NCBI GenBank assembly: GCA_965247425.1 | Contig: OZ252023.1 | Span: 3,596,001 to 3,660,000, forward strand | Length of the DNA: 64,000 nucleotides | Origin: CAZOZZ01 sp965247425 | Lineage (GTDB): Bacteria; Acidobacteriota; Terriglobia; 20CM-2-55-15 | Reading direction: 5' to 3' | Part shown: piece by piece, positions 1 through 7,475 of the stretch | Layout: each line of letters starts with the position of its first letter | Position numbering within the stretch: position 1 is the stretch's first letter | Position numbers and translations under genes: made by a program | Notes under the pieces: generated by a model | What the model saw: only the letters and a program-made list of their open reading frames with translations | Databases searched by the model: none | What the model was told of the DNA's origin: nothing

Positions 1-236
1 GCAATCGGATCGAGGACCGTTCCGACGGAAGTCTTCTGTCCGAAGCGGCGCGCGATGACACCGTCCAGACCGTCGGTCAGGCCGGCCACCACGAAAACCG
101 CCAGCGCCCACCCCATGCGGTTGTAAACCAGCAGGATAATGAAAACCGGCACGAAAACAATCCGCAGGATCGTCAACTGGTTCGCGAGCGTCAGGATGTT
201 CGTGCGGTACTGTTCGACTGTGCGGGCGGCTGGCAT
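1..236 (-). CDS. CDP-alcohol phosphatidyltransferase, N-terminal part (PgsA-like)
   Basis: The reverse strand reads from an ATG at 236 to the window edge (78 residues, no stop). It shows a hydrophobic first segment (about residues 22-40) followed by the CDP-alcohol transferase motif DG-x2-D-G-x2-A-R-x8-G-x3-D ('TDGLDGVIARRFGQ' then 'GTVLDP'). This family joins a CDP-activated lipid to a small alcohol at the inner membrane; the N-terminal layout fits phosphatidylglycerophosphate synthase best, but phosphatidylserine or other family members cannot be excluded from a fragment. The C-terminal half lies outside the window. Confidence 0.85.
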   Translation of the reverse strand, partial: MPAARTVEQYRTNILTLANQLTILRIVFVPVFIILLVYNRMGWALAVFVVAGLTDGLDGVIARRFGQKTSVGTVLDPI

Positions 237-266
237 TTTCTATGTGTAGTTTGGCCCCGAAACACA

Positions 267-298
267 AAGGACGCAGTCACTGTGAGCACTGCGTCCTT
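267..298 (-). terminator. Intrinsic terminator-like hairpin
   Basis: A perfect 11-bp inverted repeat (267-277 paired with 288-298, AAGGACGCAGT/ACTGCGTCCTT) with a 10-nt loop sits just past the stop of the minus-strand exported protein at 324. Read on the minus strand the stem is followed by TTGTGTTT, a moderately T-rich tail. It probably ends transcription of that gene before the phosphatidyltransferase. Confidence 0.6.
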
Positions 299-323
299 CT
301 ATCCTCTCAAAACCCGAGGTGTC

Positions 324-749
324 TTACTCGACGGTAAGCGGGATTTTCACGTCTACAACCTGTCGGGAACAGAAACCGTCCGCCTTGGAGCAAAAGAAAT
401 AGACGAGCTTTCCGGGTATGTCATATCTGCCCGATTCCGCGGACTCCACAGCCAGGCTGAACGTGGGGACATCGACATAATATTCATCGGTCGACTTGGG
501 ATCGTCCGGCGATGATGTCATGTTGGTTTCTCGAAGCGTCAGGCCGTCGATGGCGTCCAGTTTCAACTGGATGGATGGAACACGGTTGATGACGTAACCT
601 TTCCTTACATCGAAGGAAACGGTAACCTCTCCCTTGCCAACCGCGACTGCGTCGGTGGAATAGGACGGCTCCATCACCTGAGGCAGGCTTGCGCCGGGGC
701 CGGACAGTTGGGCCAGAACAAGAATGATTCCAACAGCAACGTTCACCAT
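324..749 (-). CDS. Exported protein, possible DsbD N-terminal-like fold
   Basis: A 141-residue protein with a hydrophobic N-terminal segment (residues 3-20) that looks like a signal peptide. The mature part is beta-rich and ends with 'VYFFCSKADGFCSRQ', two cysteines seven residues apart, followed by a short strand. That ending resembles the periplasmic alpha domain of DsbD-type thiol-disulfide proteins, where such cysteines are redox active; this is a fold-level guess only. It is monocistronic, divergent from wecB, and followed by a hairpin at 267-298. Confidence 0.6.
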   Translation of the reverse strand: MVNVAVGIILVLAQLSGPGASLPQVMEPSYSTDAVAVGKGEVTVSFDVRKGYVINRVPSIQLKLDAIDGLTLRETNMTSSPDDPKSTDEYYVDVPTFSLAVESAESGRYDIPGKLVYFFCSKADGFCSRQVVDVKIPLTVE

Positions 750-826
750 AATAGTCTCCTTTGAGGCATCGCCGGCCTGGTCGCAGGCAACCTGTGTTGA
801 GGCGGCAAATCGTTTAGAATTATAAC

Positions 827-1912
827 ATGAGAATCATTTCGGTCGCGGGCGCACGGCCCAATTTCATGAAGATCGCGCCAATTGTGGCCGCTCTGGAAAA
901 AGTTCCCGACGTAGAGCACCTCCTCGTTCATACCGGACAACATTACGACCAAAGGATGTCAGACGTTTTCTTTCGCGATTTGTCAATTCCCCCACCGGAT
1001 GTCGATCTGGAAGTCGGCTCGGCCTCCCATGCGGTTCAGACGGCACGCATCATGGTGGAGTTCGAAAAGGTATGCGAAGCGAAGAGACCGGACGTGATCG
1101 TCGTGGTCGGGGACGTCAATTCGACGATGGCCTGTACCCTGGTCGCGGCAAAACTGCTGATCCCGGTTGCGCATGTCGAAGCAGGCCTCCGAAGTTTCGA
1201 CCGGACGATGCCTGAGGAAATCAATCGATTGGTGACGGATTCGCTCGCCGATCTCCTCTTTACGACCAGCCGGGACGCAGATGAGAACCTCAAGCGGGAA
1301 GGAGTCGATCCGGGAAAGATCCACTTTGTGGGCAACGTCATGATCGACACCCTGTTAAAGCATCGTGAACGGGCGGCGGCTCTGGATGTGGCCGGAGATC
1401 TGGGACTGGCCGGCAAAGATTACGCCGTGATGACACTGCACCGCCCCTCCAATGTCGACGATCCATCGGTGTTGAAGGGAATACTCCAGGTCGTTCAAGA
1501 GATCTCCCGCTCGGCTCCCGTTATTTTTCCCATCCACCCGAGAACATCGGCGCGCATAAATGAATTCAACCTGGACATCCTTGTTGAGGACGGCGTTCGT
1601 GTGGAGGAACCGATGGGCTACCTCGAGTTCTTGAACCTGATGTCGAAAGCCAAGCTGGTGATGACGGATTCCGGTGGCCTTCAAGAGGAAACAACCATCC
1701 TCGGAGTTCCCTGCCTGACGATCCGTAAAAACACCGAGCGCCCCGTGACGATCTCCGAAGGCACCAACAAGCTGGTGGGTACCGACCCCAAACTCCTCCT
1801 GGAATCTGCGGGTCAGATCCTCGACGGTAATTGGAAAGAGTCCAGGGTTCCTGAATACTGGGATGGACAGGCGGCGGAGCGAATCGTGAAGGTGTTGACG
1901 GAAGGGAGTTAG
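827..1912 (+). CDS. wecB: UDP-N-acetylglucosamine 2-epimerase (non-hydrolysing)
   Basis: A 361-residue full-length member of the WecB/MnaA family, which interconverts UDP-GlcNAc and UDP-ManNAc in the cytoplasm for surface-glycan synthesis. Visible family motifs are 'GARPNFMKIAP' at the N-terminus, 'HTGQHYDQRM', the catalytic-region 'HVEAGLRSFDRTMPEE', and 'DSGGLQEET' in the C-terminal nucleotide-binding domain. It stands alone here, but its product could feed the glycan genes at the far end of the window. Length and motifs are normal for the family. Confidence 0.95.
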   Translation: MRIISVAGARPNFMKIAPIVAALEKVPDVEHLLVHTGQHYDQRMSDVFFRDLSIPPPDVDLEVGSASHAVQTARIMVEFEKVCEAKRPDVIVVVGDVNSTMACTLVAAKLLIPVAHVEAGLRSFDRTMPEEINRLVTDSLADLLFTTSRDADENLKREGVDPGKIHFVGNVMIDTLLKHRERAAALDVAGDLGLAGKDYAVMTLHRPSNVDDPSVLKGILQVVQEISRSAPVIFPIHPRTSARINEFNLDILVEDGVRVEEPMGYLEFLNLMSKAKLVMTDSGGLQEETTILGVPCLTIRKNTERPVTISEGTNKLVGTDPKLLLESAGQILDGNWKESRVPEYWDGQAAERIVKVLTEGS

Positions 1913-1917
1913 GATTC

Positions 1918-1994
1918 ACTGCGAAGGCGCGAAGAAAACGGGAGGCCGACGAAGAAAATTTATGTCTTGAGACTTCGTGTCTTCGCGGTAATCC
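1918..1994. repeat. Small imperfect inverted-repeat element (GCGAAG type)
   Basis: Right after wecB the sequence carries 'ACTGCGAAGGCGCGAAG' and, about 60 bp later, the near-reverse complement 'ACTTCGTGTCTTCGCGGT'. The arms resemble the GACGCAAAGGCGC family found at 2709 and 7446 and look like a diverged member. No coding potential is seen between the arms. Confidence 0.5.
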
Positions 1995-2127
1995 ACCCCA
2001 AAACCACTACTTTACCGATCGTTTTTCTCACGACTTCCGACACCACATATTTCGTTTCAGCAACATGAGAACGGAACCATGCTTGCATAAGGGCATTTGG
2101 GGCCATCTGCCTGTTCAGTGTAATACA

Positions 2128-2673
2128 ATGGAAGGGATGAAAACGAAAGGCCATGCGACCATCGACGACCTCTACAACGTCCCGGAAGATGGTCAGAAGT
2201 ACGAACTGGTCGATGGTGAAATTGTTGTGAGCCCGGCCGGCGTACGACACTCCCAGATCGCCGTCCAAATCGGCTACCTCCTGAAGCGTTTCCTCGAGAA
2301 CTCTCCCCTCGGCATCGTCTGCGGCGCCGATGTCGGAATCATTCTGCCGAACGGCAACCTGCGGTCGCCCGACGTGTCTTTCATCAAGAACGAGAAACTG
2401 CCCGGAGGCAAGGCACCGGAGACTTTCGGCGAGATCATTCCGGACCTGGTCGTCGAGGTCCTGTCTCCGAGCGACAACATGCGCCAGGTTGCCGACAAAA
2501 TAGGTGAGTTCCTCGAATGTGGCGTGCCCCTTGTGTGGCTGGTCGACCCCAAAGCACACACCGTCACCGTCTACCGCTCGCTGACCGACACAAGGCAACT
2601 GGCCGGCGACGATACAATCGATGCCGCCCCTGCGCTCCCCGGCTTCACGGCGAAAGTCTCCGACTTCTTCTAG
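2128..2673 (+). CDS. Uma2-family PD-(D/E)xK nuclease-like protein
   Basis: About 181 residues, matching the Uma2 (DUF820) family, a restriction-endonuclease-like fold abundant in cyanobacteria and other phyla with no settled role. Family features are the opening 'YELVDGEIV', 'SPDVSFIKNEKLPG', and the core 'PDLVVEVLSPSD' with a later 'LVWLVDPKAHTVTVYR', which carry the acidic and ExK-like residues. In-frame starts exist at 2065, 2128 and 2137; 2128/2137 fits the family N-terminus. It sits between two dispersed inverted-repeat elements. Confidence 0.85.
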   Translation: MEGMKTKGHATIDDLYNVPEDGQKYELVDGEIVVSPAGVRHSQIAVQIGYLLKRFLENSPLGIVCGADVGIILPNGNLRSPDVSFIKNEKLPGGKAPETFGEIIPDLVVEVLSPSDNMRQVADKIGEFLECGVPLVWLVDPKAHTVTVYRSLTDTRQLAGDDTIDAAPALPGFTAKVSDFF

Positions 2674-2708
2674 TCGCCGCCTCGATTTACTTGACCGATC
2701 CGATTTTT

Positions 2709-2868
2709 GACGCAAAGGCGCAAAGACGCAGAGAAGGGGTTCTGTCTGCCAACGCCGTGCCCACAAGCACCTGTCGGATTCACAAAAGCTGCTAACCGTT
2801 GCTCATCTCGACGACGGGCCGAATCCATCCCAAGAAAAACCTTCTCTGCGTCTTTGCGTCTCTGCGTC
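2709..2868. repeat. Inverted-repeat element with 28-bp arms, no cargo gene
   Basis: Arms at 2709-2736 and 2841-2868 are reverse complements with two mismatches. The core is built from 'GACGCAAAGGCGC' and 'AAGACGCAGAGAA' units. The about 100 bp between them has no convincing gene. The same arms flank the GxxExxY gene at 7472-7849, with 26 bases of the left arm identical to the reverse complement of 7858-7883. Confidence 0.75.
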
Positions 2869-3211
2869 GAATCCACTGGCACATTACGACCGTGACAGTC
2901 GGGTAAAGGTCAGGAAATTCACGTTCTAGTGGGTCGCTGTTTTCGCGTATTTCTCACCCACCCTTCTCTCTTATCAACGACTTAAAAACGGTCCTGGTCG
3001 TGCACCTATGAAAGCGTTCCGGCGGGCAAGGTCTGGGGGTTCAATTAACCGAAGGGCCGGTGCTTCCGACTTGGCCGCCGGGACATGTTCTCCGCGTTAT
3101 CTCTCGGCGGTTAGAGGGCGAGACTGTGTATTTGACAATTGTAAAGGGCCGCAGTCCGCAGACCGCCGGGAGGGAGACATCTCCCTGAACCGCAATCCGC
3201 AAGGAGGCTCT

Positions 3212-3508
3212 ATGTTCCGCAAAGCTTTCATCGGTCTGTTTCTGGTCACGCTCGTGTGCAGCATGACCCTCAGCGCCCACCAGAGGGGCGAGTCCCAAAC
3301 CACCCCGGTCAAGATCGTCGATATCAATTCGGCGCCGCTGGCCGAGATCGAGACTGCCGTCATGGATGAAGATCTGGCGAAGAAGATCATCGAGAACCGA
3401 CCCTACGCCAACAAGCGCCAGTTGCTGACTCGGAAACTGGTCTCGATGGAAGAATACGACGAGATCAAGGACCGGATCGTCGCTCGACGGCCGGGAGGCT
3501 CCGACTAG
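3212..3508 (+). CDS. Exported ComEA-like helix-hairpin-helix protein
   Basis: A 98-residue protein with an N-terminal signal peptide (hydrophobic residues 5-20) and a C-terminal HhH region beginning 'VDINSAPLAEIET', the typical ComEA-type entry into the DNA-binding hairpins, then 'AKKIIENRPYANKRQLL'. Such proteins bind DNA outside the membrane in natural transformation, though many short homologs have no proven role. The ATG at 3212 follows a strong AAGGAGG site, so the longer frame starting upstream at 3008 is not used. It is followed 9 bp later by the next gene, probably co-transcribed. Confidence 0.8.
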   Translation: MFRKAFIGLFLVTLVCSMTLSAHQRGESQTTPVKIVDINSAPLAEIETAVMDEDLAKKIIENRPYANKRQLLTRKLVSMEEYDEIKDRIVARRPGGSD

Positions 3509-3517
3509 GAGACTCCG

Positions 3518-3805
3518 ATGTACGTTCGAATGGTGATCGGCGAAGCAGCACATGAGGACCGGATCAACGAGTTCGCCCGCGTTTACCACACAGAGGTCCT
3601 GCCGAAACTTAAGGTCGAACCAGGGTTCCAGACCGCAGACCTGATGATCGAGGACGGTGGCCGAATGGCCATCTCCCTGACGGCATGGGACTCACGTGAG
3701 GACTGTCTGAAGTACCACTCCAGCCTTGCGTACCGCCAGTTCGTGGAAAAGACACACCACCTGCTGGCCGGTGATTTTGTTGTGAGGCTGTTCCGGTCGA
3801 TGTAG
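3518..3805 (+). CDS. ABM-like dimeric alpha-beta barrel protein
   Basis: A 95-residue protein with the shape of antibiotic-biosynthesis-monooxygenase (ABM) or stress-responsive barrel proteins: an opening strand 'MYVRMVIGE', a helix 'EFARVYHTEVLPKL', 'PGFQTADLMI' and 'AWDSREDCLKYHSS'. Members act as small cytoplasmic oxygenases or have unknown roles; no catalytic residue is diagnostic here. The start is preceded by GGAGACTCCG, and it lies just downstream of the ComEA-like gene. Confidence 0.65.
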   Translation: MYVRMVIGEAAHEDRINEFARVYHTEVLPKLKVEPGFQTADLMIEDGGRMAISLTAWDSREDCLKYHSSLAYRQFVEKTHHLLAGDFVVRLFRSM

Positions 3806-3822
3806 GGGGGGCGGAGCGGAAG

Positions 3823-3956
3823 GGGAAGTCCGGGGTCCGGAGTCTGAAGTCGGGGAAAGAACCCGACGTCGGCTCTGGACTTTGGGCCTTCCGGGGGGGG
3901 AAGGAAACAGTCCGGTAATCCGGATGACCCCGGACTTCGGACTCCGACTCCCCGGC
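3823..3956. repeat. Inverted GTCCGGAGTC-type intergenic repeat
   Basis: The gap between two convergent genes is filled by GTCCGGGGTCCGGAGTC units and their reverse complement near 3929-3956. There is no coding potential. It may act as a bidirectional transcription end, and it resembles other low-complexity intergenic families in this window (13957-14006). Confidence 0.55.
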
Positions 3957-3957
3957 C

Positions 3958-4965
3958 CTACTTCCCCCGATACGGCCGAAAATCCACATTGCATCGGTGT
4001 CGTCTGAGGAAATCCATAAACCGTTTGTAGTCGGAATCGGGCATTTTGAACAGCCGGACGATCTTCCGGTAGTTCCCTCCTGTTTCCGCCAGGCCGCGCC
4101 GGACGACGGATTCGACCTGGCGTTTGGTGATCAGCCTCTGGGCAAAGGGACGCGCAACGGATTGCCAGAAGTCGTCCACGATGATCTCTTCGACGGGCTC
4201 GCGAACCAGCGTGTCGGTCGGCAGGTCGAGATGCTCTGCGCCGATTGTTTCGCCTTCGGAAACGTAGTAGGCGCTCTCGACGACATTCTGCAATTCGCGC
4301 ACATTGCCGGGGTAGCCATAGCCCTGGAGTTTCTGCTGAGCATCGCCAGAGAGAGTTCGGACCTGAGCATTCTGACAATTGAGTTCTTCGAGAATGCTGC
4401 GGGCCAGGAGTGGGATGTCGCCCAGGCGCTTACGAAGAGGCGGAACATCGATCGAAAACACATTCAGACGGTAAAGCAAATCTTCGCGGAAGTCGCCCGA
4501 GTGAGCCAGGGCTCGCAGGTTGCTGTTGGTTGCGGCAATCACGCGGACATCCAGCTTGCGGTCGACGAGGTCACCAAGCCGCCGGACCTGTTTTTCCTGC
4601 AGGACACGGAGGAACTTCACCTGGAACATCTTTGATGTGTTCGCGATTTCATCCAGGAAGATTGTGCCGTGATTGGCTTCTTCGAACAGGCCGGGTTTGT
4701 CGGATACAGCCGTGGTAAAGGCGCCGCGTCGGTATCCGAACAGTTCGCTCTCGACCAGATTTTCAGGCAACGCACCGCAGTCGACCGGCACGAAGCGGCC
4801 GGGATGACGATCGGAGATCTCATGAATCGCACGTGCGACCAATTCTTTTCCCGTTCCGGTTTCGCCCTGGATCAAGACGGAACTGGAGGCACGAGCCGCA
4901 GCGCGAATCCTGGAACGCAACGTCTCGATCGCGTCGCTTTGTCCGATAAGTTTCGTTTTTGTCAT
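3958..4965 (-). CDS. Sigma54-activator-like AAA+ regulator without receiver domain
   Basis: Starting at the ATG at 4965 the protein has 335 residues. The AAA+ domain shows Walker A 'GETGTGKE' (34-41), Walker B 'GTIFLDEI' (100-107) and 'YPGNVRELQNVVE', all typical of bacterial enhancer-binding proteins, and a C-terminal 'GGNYRKIVRLFKM' that could be a Fis-like HTH. There is no receiver or other sensor domain. The sigma54-contact loop reads GAFTTA (81-86) instead of GAFTGA, so engagement of sigma54 is uncertain. It diverges from the ECF sigma gene 21 bp away, suggesting joint control of the peptide island to the right. Confidence 0.85.
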   Translation of the reverse strand: MTKTKLIGQSDAIETLRSRIRAAARASSSVLIQGETGTGKELVARAIHEISDRHPGRFVPVDCGALPENLVESELFGYRRGAFTTAVSDKPGLFEEANHGTIFLDEIANTSKMFQVKFLRVLQEKQVRRLGDLVDRKLDVRVIAATNSNLRALAHSGDFREDLLYRLNVFSIDVPPLRKRLGDIPLLARSILEELNCQNAQVRTLSGDAQQKLQGYGYPGNVRELQNVVESAYYVSEGETIGAEHLDLPTDTLVREPVEEIIVDDFWQSVARPFAQRLITKRQVESVVRRGLAETGGNYRKIVRLFKMPDSDYKRFMDFLRRHRCNVDFRPYRGK

Positions 4966-4986
4966 GACACTACAGCCGGAGGATCC

Positions 4987-5523
4987 ATGGAAAAGGTCAC
5001 ACAGAATTTCAATACTGGAAAATCGGACGCTCTCGACCAGTTGTCCCGTGTCGTTCGGTCCGTTTACGGAAGCCCGCACCCGGACCTGGAACAGGAAGCA
5101 TTTCTGCGAACGTTCCAGGCCTTCCGAAAGCAGAGCCAGGTTCGCCATCCAAGAGCGCTGATGTGGAAGATCGTCCGGGATACCGTCGCGGACTATTGGA
5201 GACAAGAATTGCGCCATCGTGGTGAAAGCGTCGAAGAGATCCCGGAACGGTTTGCCGCTCGAGCGTGCACGATGGATCTGGACTTGGACCGGGCGCAAAA
5301 AATCGAACTGCTTCGCCAGGCCATCCTGTGCCTGGGCTGTGACGTTCGCGGCGCGGTCTACCTCTATTACCTGGAAGGCTATTCAATCAAGACAATTGCC
5401 CGGATCTACAAAAAGTCCCAATCGGCAATCAAGATGGCATTGCTCAGAGGACGGCGGGATGTCGGCCAGATCATCCACGCGAGCGCGACTAATAATCGCG
5501 ACAGTCGCGACTTTCACGCCTAG
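4987..5523 (+). CDS. ECF-type RNA polymerase sigma factor
   Basis: 178 residues from the ATG at 4987, which has a GGAGGA site just upstream. Region 2 is 'PDLEQEAFLRTFQAFRK' and 'PRALMWKIVRDTVADYWRQE'; region 4 is 'RGAVYLYYLEGYSIKTIARIYKKSQSAIKMALLRGRRDV', a normal sigma-4 helix-turn-helix. No anti-sigma gene is adjacent. The gene ends 100 bp before the first double-glycine peptide gene, so it is a candidate activator of that island. Confidence 0.85.
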   Translation: MEKVTQNFNTGKSDALDQLSRVVRSVYGSPHPDLEQEAFLRTFQAFRKQSQVRHPRALMWKIVRDTVADYWRQELRHRGESVEEIPERFAARACTMDLDLDRAQKIELLRQAILCLGCDVRGAVYLYYLEGYSIKTIARIYKKSQSAIKMALLRGRRDVGQIIHASATNNRDSRDFHA

Positions 5524-5623
5524 CCAATCCGGATCTCATTGAAATCGTGGGGCATGATGATGGGCTCCGACGTGCCACTAACATCACAGGATCCCGGCCC
5601 GATAATCTGGGAGGAAGAGAACA

Positions 5624-5809
5624 ATGACAAACAATGTACAAGCCCTACCCGCCGCCGAGTTGATGACGACCGGAGGCGGAGACTGGGATTGGGGAGATTT
5701 TTTCGATGGAGCCACGTATGGCCTCGGTCTCGGTTGCTACTGGACCGCGGCAAACCCTGTAGTATGCGGCGCCGCTCTAGTCAGTGCCGGCATCGGCCTT
5801 TACCTTTAG
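5624..5809 (+). CDS. Double-glycine leader peptide, bacteriocin-like precursor 1
   Basis: A 61-residue peptide behind a GGGAGGAAGAG ribosome site. Residues 1-19 form a leader ending GGG ('LPAAELMTTGGG'), the pattern cut by C39 peptidases; the core begins 'DWDWGDFF' and is 42 residues if cut after the third Gly. The core is hydrophobic and glycine-rich with G-x3-G spacing (core residues 10, 14, 18) and two cysteines (19 and 29) that could form a disulfide. The next gene encodes a second peptide with the same core length and the same first two core residues. I infer a class IIb-like two-peptide bacteriocin; another secreted signal or microcin is possible. Confidence 0.75.
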   Translation: MTNNVQALPAAELMTTGGGDWDWGDFFDGATYGLGLGCYWTAANPVVCGAALVSAGIGLYL

Positions 5810-5819
5810 GAGCCAAATC

Positions 5820-5999
5820 ATGAACATTCAAAATCTCCCAACTTCTACGTTGCTTGAAGTCCGCGGCGGCGACTGGTTCGAGAAGACCTTTGGTTTCATG
5901 CTCATGACAGCGGCCGTAGCGGGTTTCGCGGGATCGGGCGGTCTTCTCGGCGTGGCGATTGTCGCCGGGGGAGCACTGGTCATGGACGACTTTTTCTAA
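5820..5999 (+). CDS. Double-glycine leader peptide, bacteriocin-like precursor 2
   Basis: A 59-residue peptide starting 10 bp after the first precursor gene, with TAGGAG as ribosome site. The leader 'LPTSTLLEVRGG' (ends at residue 17) has the double-glycine pattern, and the 42-residue core begins 'DWFEKTFG'. The core is a long hydrophobic, Ala/Gly-rich stretch with G-x3-G (core 23 and 27) and A-x3-G spacings, then an acidic 'DDFF' tail; there are no cysteines. Equal core length and shared 'DW' start pair it with the preceding peptide. The C39 exporter needed for processing lies about 2 kb downstream. Confidence 0.75.
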   Translation: MNIQNLPTSTLLEVRGGDWFEKTFGFMLMTAAVAGFAGSGGLLGVAIVAGGALVMDDFF

Positions 6000-6007
6000 G
6001 CCCGGGT

Positions 6008-6044
6008 TTCGCACCGGTTGCATATTCTCCAGGGCCGGTGCGAA
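6008..6044 (+). promoter_or_regulatory. Hairpin 1 after the precursor peptide genes
   Basis: A perfect 10-bp stem (6008-6017 with 6035-6044, TTCGCACCGG/CCGGTGCGAA) and a 17-nt loop begins 8 bp after the second peptide's stop codon. There is no T-run after it, so it is more likely an mRNA-stabilising or partial attenuating structure than a full terminator. Confidence 0.55.
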
Positions 6045-6054
6045 GTCGGGGTTG

Positions 6055-6088
6055 CCGGCAGGGAGCGCAGGACGCTTCTCCCTGCCGG
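6055..6088 (+). promoter_or_regulatory. Hairpin 2 between peptide genes and ABC transporter genes
   Basis: A perfect 11-bp GC-rich stem (6055-6065 with 6078-6088, CCGGCAGGGAG/CTCCCTGCCGG) with a 12-nt loop, 10 bp after hairpin 1. It also lacks a T-run. Two strong hairpins between structural peptides and export genes would favour higher peptide than transporter expression. Confidence 0.6.
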
Positions 6089-6132
6089 ACCTCGAACACA
6101 GAGTCCGACAGTTGACAGGACTATAGCGAAGC

Positions 6133-6874
6133 ATGGACATTTTTCAACTCGACCAGGTCATCAAGCATCGGGGTGGTGGGTTCACGCTGGGACCACTCGA
6201 TCTCCATCTGTCTCCCGGCGAGGTCCTCGGTGTCATGGGACCGAACGGCGCCGGCAAGACGACGCTGCTCAAAATGCTCTGGGGATTCCTTCGCCCTGAC
6301 GGAGGTCGGGTGTCGGTCTTCGGCCGGTCACCACATCTGGAACAAGTTTGGATCCGCCTCCGTGCCGGCTACATGTCCGAATCCCCGAATTTTTACGGCT
6401 GGATGACCGCCCGACGGTTGCCTGTCCTTCATCGCGGGGTTTTACCCGACTTGGGACTGGGGGCAGGCGAATCGGCTACTGGAGGAATTTGGGTTGAACG
6501 GGGACCGGAAGGTGGAGGAATTGTCCAAGGGCAATCGGATCAAACTGGGGCTGGTTGCCGCTGTGGCCCACCGGCCGCAACTCCTCATACTGGATGAGCC
6601 GACAGCGGGTCTGGACCCCCTGGTTCGCGTCGACATCCTCGGTTTTCTCGAAAACCTCGTACGGCATGAGGGCGCTGGGATTGTGATGTCGTCACACGTA
6701 TCTGACGATCTGGATCGCATCGCCGACTCCGTCCTCATGCTGCACGAGGGCACGGTGAAGGAATATGCACCCGCCGGAGTCCTGCTCGAAAAATACAACC
6801 AATCACAATTGGAGGCAGTGTTTTTAGATGCAATCGGTCGGGTTCCCGCGACTGGCGCTCCACATCATCCGTAA
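6133..6874 (+). pseudogene. ABC transporter ATP-binding subunit, frameshifted
   Basis: A DrrA/CcmA-type ATPase split over two frames. Frame one has Walker A 'GPNGAGKTT' (residues 37-45) and runs to 'FYGWMTARR'. The homologous continuation 'LSFIAGFYPTWDWGQ' is in the next frame from 6422, leading to a signature-like 'LSKGN', Walker B 'LLILDEPTAGLD' and the H-loop 'SSHVSDD'. One extra base in 6415-6425 explains the break. With the next gene it would form an ABC pump, perhaps for self-protection against the peptides or a second export step. A sequencing error cannot be excluded. Confidence 0.85.
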
Positions 6875-7475
6875 GGACTGGGCCGAATACAGGCGCATGA
6901 TTCTGGGACTGACCGCGGCACTGTTGGTGCCGGGTCTGCTCATCGTGTTCTCTCCAGTCCGGTCCGCCGATTTCGCCAAAGGTCTCCTGGCCGGCCTTCT
7001 CGGTGCTTCCGGCTTAGGCTACGCCCAGTTCTGCTTCCTGAACGAGCGACAACGCAGCACCCTGGATCTGCTGCTCAGCCTCCCGATCGAACCCCACCAG
7101 CTCGTCCTGGCCAAATACGCTTCCCTTTACTCCATGGTCCTGTTCACCGTAAACATCCCCGCCCTCCTGGTCCCCGACCTCCAATTGATCTTCATCGTCA
7201 ACACCGCCGCTCTCACAATTGCCACCATCTTCATGGCCGCCACCGTCATCTCCGACAAGCCCTGGGCGGCCCAACTCCCCATCTGGCTCCTCCTGATCTT
7301 CATCGTCCCCTCCGAACGCCTCCTCACCCGCTTCTACCCGCCCGGCCTCGACATCCTCCGCACGATCATCTCTCACCCTAATGTCCTCGCCAGCCTGGCG
7401 TTGCTGCTGACTGTGATCTTGGTCGGCATATCTGTTTGGTTCTTCGACGCAGAGACGCAAAGACGCGGAGGATGA
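6828..7475 (+). CDS. ABC transporter permease, repeat-derived C-terminus
   Basis: A 215-residue hydrophobic protein with about six predicted membrane segments (for example residues 27-43, 48-65, 101-119, 122-140, 150-160 and 190-206). It overlaps the ATPase gene by 47 bp, so the two are one unit. The sequence after the last membrane segment, 'FFDAETQRRGG', is encoded by the dispersed GACGCAGAGACGC repeat at 7446, so the original C-terminus was probably replaced when the repeat arrived. Substrate unknown; the context suggests an immunity or accessory pump for the island's peptides. Confidence 0.75.
   Translation: MQSVGFPRLALHIIRKDWAEYRRMILGLTAALLVPGLLIVFSPVRSADFAKGLLAGLLGASGLGYAQFCFLNERQRSTLDLLLSLPIEPHQLVLAKYASLYSMVLFTVNIPALLVPDLQLIFIVNTAALTIATIFMAATVISDKPWAAQLPIWLLLIFIVPSERLLTRFYPPGLDILRTIISHPNVLASLALLLTVILVGISVWFFDAETQRRGG
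7446..7470 (+). repeat. Left arm of repeat-flanked GxxExxY cassette
   Basis: A copy of the GACGCAGAGACGC repeat that differs at one position from the reverse complement of the right arm at 2841-2868. It lies inside the 3' end of the permease gene and immediately before the GxxExxY start codon. Confidence 0.7.

Noticed and set aside
800..829. TTGAGG-N18-TATAAC promoter before wecB
   Set aside because: The -10-like box ends directly at the ATG, so it could not give a normal transcript start for this gene.
3008..3211. Long N-terminal extension of the ComEA-like gene
   Set aside because: The strong AAGGAGG site and signal peptide start at 3212; the upstream frame is composition-biased and includes repeat-like sequence.
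4669..4986. Extended start of the ECF sigma gene
   Set aside because: The extension is antisense to the conserved AAA+ domain of the divergent gene; the ATG at 4987 has a GGAGGA site.
5539..5560. Possible sigma54 (-24/-12) promoter before the peptide genes
   Set aside because: GG and GC elements near 'TGGGGCATGATGATGGGC' do not have the required 10-bp spacing.
6494..6874. Independent small gene overlapping the ABC ATPase
   Set aside because: It carries the second half of the same ATPase; treated as one frameshifted gene.
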